A stretch of 64,000 nt of DNA, taken from Vanilla planifolia. Taxonomy: Eukaryota; Streptophyta; Magnoliopsida; Asparagales; Orchidaceae. The stretch covers positions 32,529,130 to 32,593,129 of the forward strand of contig CM043874.1 of NCBI GenBank assembly GCA_023846275.1. The letters run 5' to 3'. The stretch's first letter is position 1. Every line of letters begins with the position of its first letter. Below the pieces are notes generated by a model that was not told the DNA's origin, did not search any database, and saw only the letters and a program-made list of their open reading frames with translations. Of this stretch, positions 1 to 11,744 are shown piece by piece. A program made the position numbers and the translations under genes.

Positions 1-972
1 TATAAAATTAAAAAAAGATTATGCAAACTTATATTTTTCTATAACATAAAAATTATTGCATAAGATTTTCATCTTTTTTGTTATCATTCATATAAATAAA
101 AGATTGAATTATGCAATAAATATAAATATTAAAGAATATACTTATCATATAAACTATTCATTAAATTGTATAACATTAGAGATTTCTTAAATATTATTGA
201 TTGATGTGCCAAAAAAAGAAATAATAATGATGAAGATAATTATTCTAAAAGAGAGAGTCAAAGATTTAAAAGTAAAAAATTGAGAAGAAAATAGTAATAG
301 AGAGGCATGAGAGATGATCTTATGAAGACAAAAATAAAAGAAAAAACATAAAAGAAATAGAGAGAGTAAATAAATAACTGAATTTTTGAAAAAAATATGA
401 AAGTATAAAAGGATGAAAGACAAAGAGAGATCTAAATAATTTAAGAAGACGGAGAATAATGAGACTAATAAAATAATGAGAATAAGAGAGGAGCGAGAGA
501 ATGTGAAGGATATTGTGATAAAAAATTAAACTTGTAAATTTATTAAATAATAAATAATATAATTTTTTTAATATATCATCTTTATATGATATAATATAGA
601 TATGAATATTAATCAATATTAATAAAATAATTTTAGATTTTTTATATTCTATAATATAGTATTACTACATTTAAATGTTCTACGCACAACATATATATAA
701 AATTATTAACATAATTAATTATAATATTTAATAAATGATAAAAATTATTTTTCTTAATTTTAAACTATATTAAAGTTATTATTTTATTATATCATGTCTT
801 ATAATATATTTATTATTATATTAAATTAATAACACTACAATATTATTATTACTAATTAATTAATTAATTAGAAATTAAAACTATCATTTATAATAATTTT
901 TATTTTTAAAAATTAACATGTTATTAAAATCAATTATTGTTTATTTGGAAAAGAAATACTTTGGAAAAATAT

Positions 973-1081
973 ATGCAACCTAAGAACTTCTCAATAGGCA
1001 TCACAATAATACTCTCATCTCTGAATTTTAACCTTATAGTTGTAATGATATCTAGTGCAATAAAATTGATCTAGTTAATCA
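973..1081 (-). pseudogene. Degenerate 5S rRNA gene, copy L1
   Basis: Read on the minus strand this aligns along its length with plant 5S rRNA. On the plus strand 'gcaacctaagaacttctcaa' matches the complement of the gene's 3' end, and 'tgtaatgatatctagtgcaa' the complement of its 5' half. The central part corresponding to the plant 'acccatcctagtactactctcg' complement is badly eroded. A run of five T on the minus strand (plus 965-969) lies just beyond the 3' end, as a pol III terminator would. Most differences look like C-to-T or G-to-A. It is subtype-related to the copy at 59148. Confidence 0.7.
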
Positions 1082-2250
1082 TATATACAAAAGACAAAAA
1101 ATCATAGTTATATATGAATGTTGTCTAAAATTCTCTAAATTATCAAGCATATACTTTTAAGAAAAAGCTACTCTTATTATATGTGTCATAATATATTCTA
1201 ATATTAATATTTTAATTATATAAAAGGAATAAAAAAATAATGTAAATGAATTTTTTATAACATATATATTAAAATAATATATTTTCTATCATTATATTAT
1301 AATTCTTATGAATAAAAAATTAAATTTCGTAACAAATATAATATATATCTTTAATATTATATATTAAAACTGTAATAAGAGAGATTTCTTAAATAATTTT
1401 AATTGATGAGTAATAAAATGATAACAACGATAGAGATAACCATTCTATAACAGAAAAGACAAGTCATGCATTCATAAGAGAGAAATAGAATAAAAATAAT
1501 GTAATAAACGAAGATGAGAGATTATTTAATCAAGAAAAGAAAAAAGAGAACATAAAAAGATAAAGAGGATAAATAAACAAGTGAAGGAGCAAAAGAAATG
1601 AGAAAGTAGTCAAACATAGAGGACAGAGACAAGTAGAGAAGAATATATAATAAGATAAAGAATGAGGATATAAATAAAATAATAGTAATAGTAAGACAAA
1701 GAAGTGAGAGAATGTTAAAGAAGATAAGATAAAGAGAAAATGCTTAGAAAAATAACTAAAAGTTAAATTAAGAAATTAGACTTATAATATTTATTAAATG
1801 TAATAATTTAATCATATATAATATTTAATAATAATAAAATTTTAAAATATTTGAAGTTCATTATTATTTTAAAATAATAAAAATATTTAAGGAATATTTT
1901 TATTATCAATTTAATGTAATTTTATTAATATTTAAATTTAAATTTTAATTAAATAATATAATTATTCTAATAGATTATGTTTATTTAAATTTAAATTAAT
2001 TCTTATTTAACTCAATTGATATAAATGATTTTGTGTAATATTAAACAATATTAAAATTACTATTTTATTATATCATATTATGTGACATATTTATTATTAT
2101 ATAAAATTAATAATAATATTATTACCTTATTATTAATAATTAATTACTAAAATTACCATTACAAATTATCATTAATAATAATTTTTTTAACATTAACTTT
2201 TTACTAAAATTAGTTATTTTTCATTAAAGAAATAATACTTTTGAAAAAAT

Positions 2251-2368
2251 ATGTAAAATCTAAGAACTTCTTAAGAGGTCATCTATCCTAATTTTTACTA
2301 TCTCCTAAGAATGCTTAACTTTGCAGTTGTAGTGAGATTTAGATTTATAAAGCATGTCTAGTCACTTA
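2251..2368 (-). pseudogene. Degenerate 5S rRNA gene, copy L2
   Basis: The 3' two-thirds of the gene are recognisable (plus strand 'ctaagaacttcttaagaggt', then 'catctatcc' and 'aagaatgcttaact'). The 5' end of the gene is replaced or deleted, running into 'cttataatgctcctctaaat'. The same altered end is found in the copy at 60534, so it was present in a common ancestor. A T6 run on the minus strand (plus 2244-2249) directly follows the 3' end. Without an intact 5' end and internal promoter it is not expected to give a normal 5S RNA. Confidence 0.65.
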
Positions 2369-3583
2369 TAATGCTCCTCTAAATTATCACAATCATGAAC
2401 TTTTAAAGATTATTATAATGCCATAATATATCCTAATATCAAAATTTTATTTATATAAATTTAATAAAAAAATTATGTAAACTATTATTTTTTATAATGT
2501 GGACATTTTCTTATAAGAAATTCTTTTAATATGATATAAATTTTATGCATAAAAAATTAAATTACATCATAAATATTAAAATTTGTATATTTACATCAAC
2601 ATTTTACATTAAAAACGTAATAAGTAAGATTTATTAAATATTTTAGATTCATAGGTAAACAATTTATATAGAGAAGAGAAAAATATTCTACAATAGAGAG
2701 AGAAAGCCATGGATTAATAAGTAAAAATTAAAGAAGAAAAAAAGTAATAGAGAGAGATAAGAAACAACTTAATGAAGAGACAAATAATAGAGAGAATATA
2801 GAGGAGATAAAGACAATAAATAAATAGGTAAAAGATATGGAAACAAAAATGTAAAAAAGGATAAAGGAGAGAGTGGCTAAGAAGAATATAATGAGTTAAA
2901 GAATGAAGATATGAATATAAGAATGATAATAATAGAGAGAAAAATGTGAGAGAAGGTAATAGATACAGAGTTAAAAAGAAAAACATTACAAAAAAATTAA
3001 ATAAATGTTAATTCTTAGAAACTCAAGTTATGATATTTATTAACCATAACATGTTTAAAAATATTTAGTTAATTATTTAGTTAAAATTTAAATAAAAGTT
3101 AATTCTTACAAATATTTAAAAATATTTGATTATTAATTTAATATTATTATTTTCAAACTTATAATTTAAAAAGTTATTTAAAAATATATAATATAATTAT
3201 TCTAATATGTAATCTTTATATAATATAATAACCATAATTAATATAAATAATATATAATATTTATAAAATGTATTTAAATTTCTTAAATTTTATAATATAA
3301 TATTAAAATATTTAAAATATGTTCTATATAGTATATAAGTGTTATTATAAATATGAATTAATTCTAGTTTCTTATAATTAATATATGTTATTTTGCTCAT
3401 TATTAAACTAAATTAAAGTTAAGTTTTTTATTATTTCATACGATATGACATATTTATTCTTATATCAAATTGAAATAAGGTTATAAATTTATTATTAATA
3501 CTTAGTTACAAAAATAAAAATTATACATTATTAATCATGATAATTTAATTTTTAACATTAGCATTTTATTAAAATCAATTTTC

Positions 3584-3681
3584 CTTTAAGAGCTCTACCA
3601 TCCTAACACTTCTCTTGCCAAGCATCCTTAACTTTAGAGTTATAATGAGATCTAGTGCTATAATACTACTGTGATCACACA
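3584..3681 (-). pseudogene. Degenerate 5S rRNA gene, copy L3, 3' end lost
   Basis: The plus strand shows 'agctctaccatcctaacact', 'agcatccttaactttagag' and 'taatgagatctagtgc', which match the complement of the plant 5S central and 5' parts. The roughly 15 nt of the gene's 3' end and the usual T-run are missing. The 5' end remains ('ctgtgatcacacatacat'). The 'ctttagag' variant is shared with the copy at 61914, marking the two as one subtype. Confidence 0.65.
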
Positions 3682-4894
3682 TACATATAAAAAATAAAAA
3701 AGTTATAGTTGTGTCATAATTATTTTAACGTAAATAAACCATTTCCTACACTTTTCTAAAGTAACAAACATATGAAATTTTAAAAAAATATTTAAGATTA
3801 TTGTATTTATCATTATATATTTTAATATCAATATTTTATTCACAGAAAATTAATAAAACAAATTATATGAATTATTATTTTTGATAAAATTAATTTTCAT
3901 ACATAATAATATTTTAATTATTTTATCATTCTTGTTAAAAAAACTTAAATTACATAATAGATATAATAATACATTTTTTATTATCATAAATATTATATAT
4001 TAAATTATGAAACATGAAAGATTTCTTAAATATTATTAATTGGTAAGGTAAAAAAGATATAATAAAGATGGAGATAATTATTCTATTAGAGAGAAAAAAA
4101 TTACTAATTTATAGTAGCAAAATAGATAAAAAAAATAATAATAGAGAGAGATTTGAGATAACTTAATGATAAGAAAAAGAAAAAAGAATACTTAAAGGAA
4201 ATAGAGAGAATTAATAAATAAGTAAAATAGAGAGAGAAATAAGAAAATAAAGAAAGATAAAAGAGTGAGATGTTAAAACAAATATAAGAAGATGGAGAAA
4301 GAGGAGATAAATAAAAGAATGATAATAAATGGCAAAAGAAGTGAGAGAATACTTTGTCTAATAATTTAAAGTTTAGTATTATGTTAGAATATTACAAATA
4401 TAGAGAGAACACTTTGGCTAATATTTATTCAAAATTACAATATAAAATTATTTAAAGGATAAATAATTTAATTATTCAAATATATTGTCTATATATGAAG
4501 TAATATCAATAATAAATATAAATAATATTTAATATTAATGATATAAACGTAGATTTCTAATATTCTATAATATAGTATTATTACCTTTAAAAAATTCAGC
4601 AAAATATATATGTATATATATATTATCAAAAAAAATATACTTTAATTTATTAAAATTAAAATTAGTTATTTTTTAAATATTAAACTATATTATAGTTATT
4701 ATTTTATTATATTATATAATATTCCATATTCATTACTACATAAAATTTACAATAATATTATCAAATTTATTATTAACAATTAATTACTCAAATAAAATTT
4801 ATAAACTACCATTTATGTTAATTTAATTTTTTAACATTGATCTATTATTAAAAGTAATTATCATTCATTTGAAAAGAAATGCTATAAAAAAGCA

Positions 4895-5010
4895 TGTGTA
4901 ACATGACGACCTCTCAAGAGGAAACCCACCTTAATACTAGTCTCATGCAAGGTTGCTTAACATTTGGGTTCTAATGAGATCTAATGCCATAATGCAAGTG
5001 TGGTCACACA
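4895..5010 (-). pseudogene. Degenerate 5S rRNA gene, copy L4
   Basis: Near full length. The plus strand contains 'gtaacatgacgacctctcaa', then 'acccaccttaatactagtct', 'gcttaacatttgggtt' and 'taatgagatctaatgcc', following the complement of plant 5S rRNA in order. A T6 run on the minus strand (plus 4886-4891) follows the 3' end. Upstream of the gene on the minus strand there is an AT-rich 'ctataatttttt' roughly 25-35 bp before the 5' end. This may be the relic of the plant 5S upstream TATA-like element. The best match in the window is the copy at 63376. Confidence 0.75.
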
Positions 5011-5504
5011 TACATACAAATGATAAAAAATTATAGTTATGAGATTATTGTATTGTTGATAATGAACCATTTTATAAACTTCTCAAAATTATCAAGCATA
5101 TGTATTTTTAAAAATATTTTTATTATATATGTCATAATATATTATAGTAAAAAAGTTTTTTATATAAAATAAATAAAAAAATACAAACTATATTTTTGAT
5201 AAAATAATCATTAATTCATAATATTTATTTCTATTATTTATCATTCTTATAAATAAAATACAAAATTATGTAATAAATATAAATATTAAAATATTTATTT
5301 GTTATAAATATTATATTTTAAAATATGAAAGATGAGATATTTTGTAATTATTGTTAACTGATAAGCAAAAAAAATGGTAGTGGAGATGAAGATAACTATT
5401 TTGTAAGAGAGAAAAAGTTATAGACTCAAAAGAAAAAATAGAGAGGAAAGTAGCAATAGAGAGAAATGAGACAAGATTTAACATTAAACTAATAAATATT
5501 CTAA

Positions 5505-5929
5505 AGGTTTAACAATTGTAAACAAGCATCCAAGGAATATTTCCCCCTGTACTTTAATTAAATAAATCATGCACAAAAGCATGGCATTCAACAATTTTGA
5601 TTTTGTAGCCCAAATTAATTGGGTTTAGCTAATTCATATTAAAAAGTGACAATTATGCCATTGTTTTTTTATTCAAGTAAAATATATGTGTGGTATCCAA
5701 AGCTAACATTAAGAAGAATCATTCTTAAAAAATGTGTCCTATTTTCAAAAAATATTGCAGGTAATATATAAAGGATATTAAAATTTTTCAAAATTAAATT
5801 TTATGATATGAAACATTCTTTTTCATGTGATGAGATGAAAAACAACCTAAATATATGTTTTGAATTATTACAAGATCATTTTATCGTTTGCATTCACACT
5901 AGTAATCTTCACAAGTTTATCTCCAATAT
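5505..5929. other. Unassigned sequence at the left array border
   Basis: Array-type sequence ends at about 5504 and ordinary AT-rich sequence of less extreme composition begins. No coding motif, RNA gene or clear repeat end is visible. It lies beyond the 3' end of the gag relic of the neighbouring Copia fossil and may be decayed internal sequence of that element. Confidence 0.4.
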
Positions 5930-5999
5930 GATGTTACTAATGCAAAGAACTTGAGTTTTTTTCATTTAAAATTCACAATAGAATAGGTTATCATTATGC

Positions 6000-7090
6000 A
6001 CATTCAACAAACATCTACATTTCTTGGAAAGGAATTTGTAACAATCTATGAATTTGAATGAATTTCTTTTGAAATTCCTTATAAGATTGTTAGCTTACCA
6101 CTTTTGTTTTAATCTCAAATGAGTCATGCTGGTGATGTTAGATTCTTCTTATCTTTCTTGAAATAATTCTTCTTCATGTCTCTAATTTCATTGCTAATTG
6201 GAGACAAATAGGGTTGTATTGTTACAAATCATCAAATTCATGAAAGTGTGGCTCAACATTCTCTTCTTTCACAATGTAGCACCTCTCCTTTTTAAAGCTA
6301 CCTATAGCCATGTTCCTATAGATTTTCATTGAACCTGTAGAAATACTTTCCTTTTCACTATTCTAAGAGTAATGTTCACGAAATGATAGTGGAGTAATAT
6401 TAAATTGTGCTATCTAAGCAGCATTTCTTCCTCTTTTCTCCATTCTTTCTCCATCACATTTGTAATGAGATCTCCAAGTGTCTAATAGAATAACAAATGG
6501 TAAAAATTCTTTGAGGCTTTTATGTCAATCACCAGATGGTCAAACTTAGGCGATATATGTAAGATCTTCCTTACATTTTCAACATTACAAAACTCTACGA
6601 ATATTTGCGAGACAACTTATAATATTTGTTAACATATTAAACAATTTCTTAATAGACTCTCCATCTAATATCCATAAAATTCTCGTCATTAAAAATGTTT
6701 AAAAAAAATTATAAGTAACCTCGAGTATCTCCAAATTTAATTACCTTGTTGAAGTTTTTTGATATAAGATGTCAATGAAGGATATTTAAATACTTGAACT
6801 TGAGTTGAAAACTATGCTTCTCTTAGAGACTATGGTAACTAAAAAGGATTTAATTTATAACTCGTCCACCATTTTTTTGAGTTAGTTAAATCCGTTTTTC
6901 ATGATATCCCAAATTTGTAAATCAACAAATTCAAAAAAGTGCTCATTTTAAAATTCATAACTACAAAATGGTGAATAAAAATATGAAGGCCTTTTATAAT
7001 ATAACATGATTGACTATAATATTATGAGACATCATGAAAATCTTCTCTTAGTAGGTTAATCAGTAGATGTAATTGTTGCTTAACATTAAA
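6000..7090 (-). pseudogene. Copia gag relic, first copy
   Basis: The minus strand carries the plant Copia gag hallmark 'KILHISPK' followed by D-L-V and K-x-F-Y motifs. It corresponds to the family stretch K-I-L-x-S-L-P-x-x-F-D-P-K-V-T-A-I-E-E. The match is weaker than in the second copy. In the family this protein forms the virus-like particle. Here it is a fossil broken in several places, with no ability to make particles inferred. The domain is followed by sequence where a zinc knuckle would be expected, but no clear CCHC was seen. Confidence 0.5.
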
Positions 7091-7104
7091 AATGAAAACG
7101 ATAG

Positions 7105-8020
7105 TATAATGATGAGCACACTTGAGAGGGGTGAATTATGTAAGTTACAAATGTAAAAAAATACCAGTATTACAATAGAATTCTTGTATTTATCTTAATT
7201 TCTTTTTTGAGCTTATTTAGAGAATCTTATTTAATTCCAAATCTTTCTATAGCAATGCAATAAAGTTGTGGCAAATGAAGTTTAGGTGGTCCAATCTAGA
7301 ACTAGATTTACATCTATCATTAATTTAGTGGGCTAGTTAAAACACTAAAATGCCTTTAACAATAGAGGGTGGTTAAATCCTTACAATGAGCCAAAAAGAC
7401 CATACAAACACTAGGACAAAAAATAATACAAACATTGAGCCAAAGGATTATATAAGATATTAGGTCACATTTCTCACAATCACCAATCCATAGAACCTTA
7501 TAACGTCTTGTTAAAAGACCACAAAAGTTAGCAGTCCATAATCTACAATGATGGTTGACAGTTAAATGCAATGGAAACTACAAAGTCGCAATAATGGGGA
7601 AATAGGCAAAGTAAAATGCGGAATTACAAAACTTTATATCCTATTAAAATTTAATAAAGTGGCATACTAAGTTATAGAAAGGTTGAATAGATATGCACTC
7701 TAGCTCAATGCTTCCACAAGAAAGAAAAAGATAAGAATAACATTGAACTAATATGAAACTTAAATAAACATGATGTAGAGTGATGGAAGATTATGATGGA
7801 ATATGAATGCTGAAGCCCATCACCTTGAACTTTATTTTACTTTGTAATGATGATTTTTAAGTGACTCCCTCACTTAAGGATGCATAAAAGATCAATAACC
7901 TCTACACTACTTTCAAACCTCTTTTATCTTGTATTATAATTCCCTTTAATAGCTCTCAATAGTCTATAATGGTTATAATAAAACTTTCCAAAAACTCTAT
8001 CAATGTAGCCATTGCTCACA
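7105..8020 (-). mobile_element. LTR and leader of the Copia fossil, first copy
   Basis: At its gag-proximal end the plus strand reads 'gagaggggtgaattatg', the complement of the 'ttcacccc' landmark common near the gag end of SIRE-like LTRs. Further out 'actagatttacatctatc' matches 'attaggcctacatctacc' in the LTR at 29800-31060. The far end carries 'caatagtctataatggtta', corresponding to the U3 part of that LTR. It is old and decayed. Exact ends and target-site duplications are not visible. Confidence 0.5.
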
Positions 8021-8029
8021 TTTCATAAT

Positions 8030-9130
8030 GCAAAGAACTTCAGCTCTTCTCCTTTAAATCTTCGCAAAAGCAAAAGTTATCATTGTGTACATTCCTCAAA
8101 CATCTATATTTCTTAAAAAGGAATTTATAAGCATCTATCAATTCAGATGAATTTCTTTTGAAATTCCTTATAAGAGAGTTTGCTTACCATATTATCTTTA
8201 CTCTTGAATGAGACATGATGGTGATAATTGTTTCTTCTTGTCTTCCTTGAAATTTTTCCTATTCATTCTCTAATTTCTTCACTAATTAGGGACGAATAGG
8301 GTTGTAATGTCACAAGTCAATACATTCATGAATGTGTTGCTCAAAATTCTATTCTTTAATCATGTAGCTTCTCTCCTTCTTTTTAGAATGACGTATTGCA
8401 ATTTTCATAAAAAGTTTAGTTGAACTATCAGAAGGAATGTTTGCCTCATTACTTCAGGAGGAATCTTTAAGAAATAATTGTGTTCAGATTGTTAATTGGG
8501 CTATTAAGGTTACATCTCTTCTTTGTTTCTCCATGTCTCCTCCATCACATTTGTCGTGAGAGCTCCAAATGACTCAAACAAAGAGAAATGGTACAAATTC
8601 TTTAAGTCTTTTACGTCAGTTACCAAAGGGTCAAACTCCTTAGGTGATATATGTAAGATCTTCCTTGCTCAACATTAAAAAACTTCAACCAATATTTGAG
8701 AGACCATTTACAATATTTGTTACATTAAATATGTTTTCAATAGACCTTGGATCTAATATTGATAAAAATGCCATAATCTTATCGGAGTAAATTAATTATA
8801 AAACTTTTCCTAAGCAAGTTACTTTTTAAGTTACCTCATCTGTCCCTCAAACTTCATGTATATTACAAAATTTAATTACCTTATTGAAGTTTGTGGCTAC
8901 AAGGTAATAATTAATATATTTAAATCCTTGTGCTTGAGCAGAACACTATGCTTCTCTTTGAGAGCAAAGTAACTCAAAAGGATTTAGTTAATAACTTATC
9001 AACCATTTTAAAAATCACATTTCAAAATTGGTGAAGAATAATATGAAGGCCCTTTGCATAACATAACATGAATGACTATAATATTATAAGGCATCATGAG
9101 GATCTTCTCACGGAGGATTAATCATACGAG
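8030..9130 (-). pseudogene. Copia gag relic, second copy
   Basis: This is the clearest gag trace in the window. The minus strand shows 'KILHISPKEFDPLVTDVKDL' followed by a leucine-rich stretch with E-S-F-G-A-L. It matches the conserved gag region (retrotran_gag/UBN2 type) of SIRE/Maximus Copia elements almost residue by residue in pattern. Its 3' end runs directly into the LTR of the first copy near 8025 rather than into pol. It is broken in several places and is a fossil. Confidence 0.6.
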
Positions 9131-9159
9131 GTAACCATTACTTAATAAAAAAATGAAAT

Positions 9160-9905
9160 TCATGGGAACATGATGACCACACTTGAAGGGAAGAGTTATG
9201 CAAATTACAATTACAAATAAATACTACTATTATAATAAACTTATTTTATTAGACTAATTTCTTTTGTAAGCCTAGTTAAAAAATCTTATTTAATTCTTAT
9301 CTTTCTGTGGGCAGTATAATAAAATAATGGCACAATAAATTAGCTAAAACCTAACATCGAACCAAAAGACCCTACAAAAACAAGGATAAAAAAACAATAT
9401 AAACATTGAGACAAAGGACTCTATAAGATAATGTGTCCAAGACATATAATCACATGTCCACAAGTATACAATGTCCAACATTTGAACAATAAGCAAACCA
9501 AAATATTGACTTTCAAAGTCCTATAACCTAATATATTTAAATAAAAAGGTAGAATAAGTCATAACAAAGTAAATGGTATGTAATTTAGCTCAGTGCTCTC
9601 ATAAAAAAGTAAAATGCAAGAATAACAATGAATTGATATCACACTTAGTACAACAAGATGTAGAATGATGGAAGTTTATGATGCAATATGAATGCCTAAA
9701 ACCAATGACCTTAGACTTTTCTTCACTTTGTAATGATGATTTTTAAGTGACTCCAATGCTTAAAGACACACAAAAGATCATTAGCCTCTACACTATGTTT
9801 GGGACTCTTTACACTTTTATTATAATGCACTCCAATAGCTCCTAATAGTCTATAATGACTATAACAACTATTTTCAAAATATCTATCAAACTGGCAATTA
9901 CTCAC
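9160..9905 (-). mobile_element. LTR and leader of the Copia fossil, second copy
   Basis: It matches the first copy in order: the 'cacacttgaagggaagagtt' end, 'ccaaaagaccctacaaaaac', 'aaacattgagacaaaggact', and 'gatgtagaatgatggaag' with 'actttgtaatgatgattttt'. The first copy has the same landmarks at about 7115, 7390, 7430, 7775 and 7840. This confirms a direct duplication of a unit of about 2 kb. It is heavily decayed, and no terminal TG/CA or target-site duplication could be fixed. Confidence 0.5.
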
Positions 9906-11744
9906 GTTTGTTATATTAATTATATACTACAATACCCACAATATATTGATCATTTAACAATTTATTGTTGGATAATTACCTTTCTCACAAACTAAAATTA
10001 TATGATACAAGTACAATATGACCATCATATTGCATAATGAAGTTCAAACCAAACACACAAATATAACACTCTGAAATTTGATGTACTTTGTATATGTATA
10101 GTACAACTTCATATTTGTCTGATGACTTAAAGCCATTTAATCCTTTAGTTTAATATTATTTTTTGAAGTATGATTAATGTTTCTATCTTGTAAGACACTC
10201 TTTTTCTTCTTATTTTCATAAGAAAATTTCGATCTCAATATGGCAAAAAGGATTAATTATCACAATATAAAATATCCTACATTATGATATAATTATACAA
10301 ATGTTTAGTGCCTAATCAAATCTTAAGAAAATAGAATCAATGCTAATAAGATAAGAAAATCATACTATATATATCAAAAATATCAAACCAACTCTCTGTC
10401 TGATCCCTCAAATGAACTAATCACATAAAAAAGATAATAATATCACATTGTTTGTTTAGCATGAGTGACAATTACACTCAAACTTTGAAAGCATTACACT
10501 CACTCTACAAGAGTTATATGATAGTTTTAAAAGCGTCTAACACTCAAACTCTAAAACTCACATAATCATAGTGTCCCAACTAAATTTTTACATATCATAT
10601 ATATTCCATTACAAAAGTAAACTTGTCTCAAAAATTATCTTCCTCTTTACTCAACCTCTGTTTGTCTGTACGTCAAGTTGTGGATAACACAAGAACTTTA
10701 CAAATAAGCACCATGAGGCAATTGATAAACCTCCCTAATTGCTTCACTAATTTAATCATGAGAAGCAAGAACTATAGCACATAGCAAAAAGTATTACTAA
10801 ATTAATTCAATGGTTGTTTTATCTTCAAAAAAGTGATGAGAAAACCATGGGTTCAATAATTTTTTCTAGCTTGATCATAACACCAAAAGATAACAATAAT
10901 TTGCCTTGCTAAATTCTTACATAGAAATGGTGTTCAGAATTCCTCTAGAAGTATCATTAAATGTATACATCTTTGTAAACAAAGAAAATACTTTTCACAA
11001 CCAGGTTTGTAAATTTTTTTAAAAAATTGTTATGACCAACAAGACCCATATATAGTGAATACACATGGCTAGCAAAACCTTTTATAGCAAGAGTTTGATG
11101 ATCAAACCAATAGTTATGATCTCTCAATTTGGTCAACATGCTCAAACTATATTACTTATATTGAACAATACCCTATTACTAAATGGTGACCAATTGACTT
11201 ATGGACAAGTTCATCCCAATCTAGGTTGCCTAGCCAACATTCATTGGTGCATACATGGTGCTTGACCAACTTTTAATTAAAGGTACATATGATAACATGC
11301 TCGAATTAAAATGCCCCCAACCCTATTCATCATAAGAGATAATATATGATGCAATATCCAACTCTAGTAATAAAACTCTTATAAAATGAATGCCCATCAA
11401 ATCACATATGAGTCATATAGAAAAAATATCACTACAACTATAGTAATTGATGCAAGTGAACTAATGAATAGTTAGATGTTCAAAAAGAAAGTACCAATCT
11501 CTGGCTCCTAAGAATGCTATTGTCAACTTAATCCTACATGTAAAAGTAAAGAGCACTAATTTTCTACTCATAGAGAATCCTAATGGCATAATAGAAAAAT
11601 AACATGCATTGGTAAGGTACAATATAAAATCTATAAGAAATAGATTATAATTAATATCATGAATGCATACATCAATAATTTCATTCCATCCACTGTGCTT
11701 CACTAGTGCAAGAGATTAGTTGCAATATAAGTTGAGGATTAGTG
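9906..11744. other. Unassigned decayed AT-rich sequence
   Basis: No protein domain, RNA gene or repeat end was recognised on either strand. Open frames of up to about 80 codons (for example 11065-11265 plus, 11461-11703 minus) show no domain and no conserved composition, and are treated as chance frames. It is probably eroded transposon sequence. Confidence 0.35.

Larger units (their letters stand above)
1..5504 (-). repeat. Left degenerate 5S rDNA-derived tandem array, about 1.3 kb units
   Basis: Four copies of a decayed 5S rRNA gene on the minus strand recur about every 1290-1330 bp (the conserved 'gagatct'-like point lies near 1047, 2333, 3647 and 4977). Each unit also has a purine-rich plus-strand block full of gagaga motifs (about 195-520, 1405-1760, 2650-2995, 4050-4370 and 5365-5490) and very AT-rich spacers rich in ttaat and aatatt. 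The order 5S, AT spacer, purine block, AT spacer is the same in each unit. The array starts before the window. It stops near 5504, inside the purine block of the fifth unit, after which the sequence changes character. Short F/L/S-rich open frames on the minus strand of the purine blocks are composition artefacts. The seen facts are period and shared motifs; that this is a relic of a functional 5S rDNA locus is inference. Confidence 0.85.
5930..9905 (-). mobile_element. Tandemly duplicated LTR-gag Copia fossil (SIRE/Maximus-like), minus strand
   Basis: Two diverged direct copies, about 5930-8020 and 8025-9905, offset by about 1.9-2.1 kb, carry the same order of landmarks. On the minus strand each reads as LTR-like sequence, leader, then a gag relic. 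The LTR parts resemble the LTR at 29800-31060, sharing the 'cctacatcta' and 'ttcaccc' landmarks. No protease, integrase, RT or RNase H was recognised, so it could be a gag-only derivative of the type called TR-GAG, or the product of unequal recombination between related elements. Both copies are clearly broken in many places and look very old. Confidence 0.6.

Noticed and set aside
187-616. F/L/S-rich minus-strand frames in the purine blocks (also near 2714-2986 and 55717-55914) as membrane proteins
   Set aside because: They arise because the plus strand of these blocks is almost all A and G. They recur in every repeat unit and carry no start context or domain.
973-5010. 5S-like segments as Cassandra TRIM retrotransposon LTRs
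   Set aside because: Cassandra carries 5S-like sequence in short LTRs bounding a small interior. Here there is one 5S copy per 1.3 kb head-to-tail unit, with no visible primer-binding site or LTR pair, and T-runs sit directly after the gene.
7356-7571. Minus-strand frame of 71 codons as a cysteine-containing small protein
   Set aside because: It lies inside the decayed LTR part of the Copia fossil and its reading frame is not kept in the second copy of that LTR.
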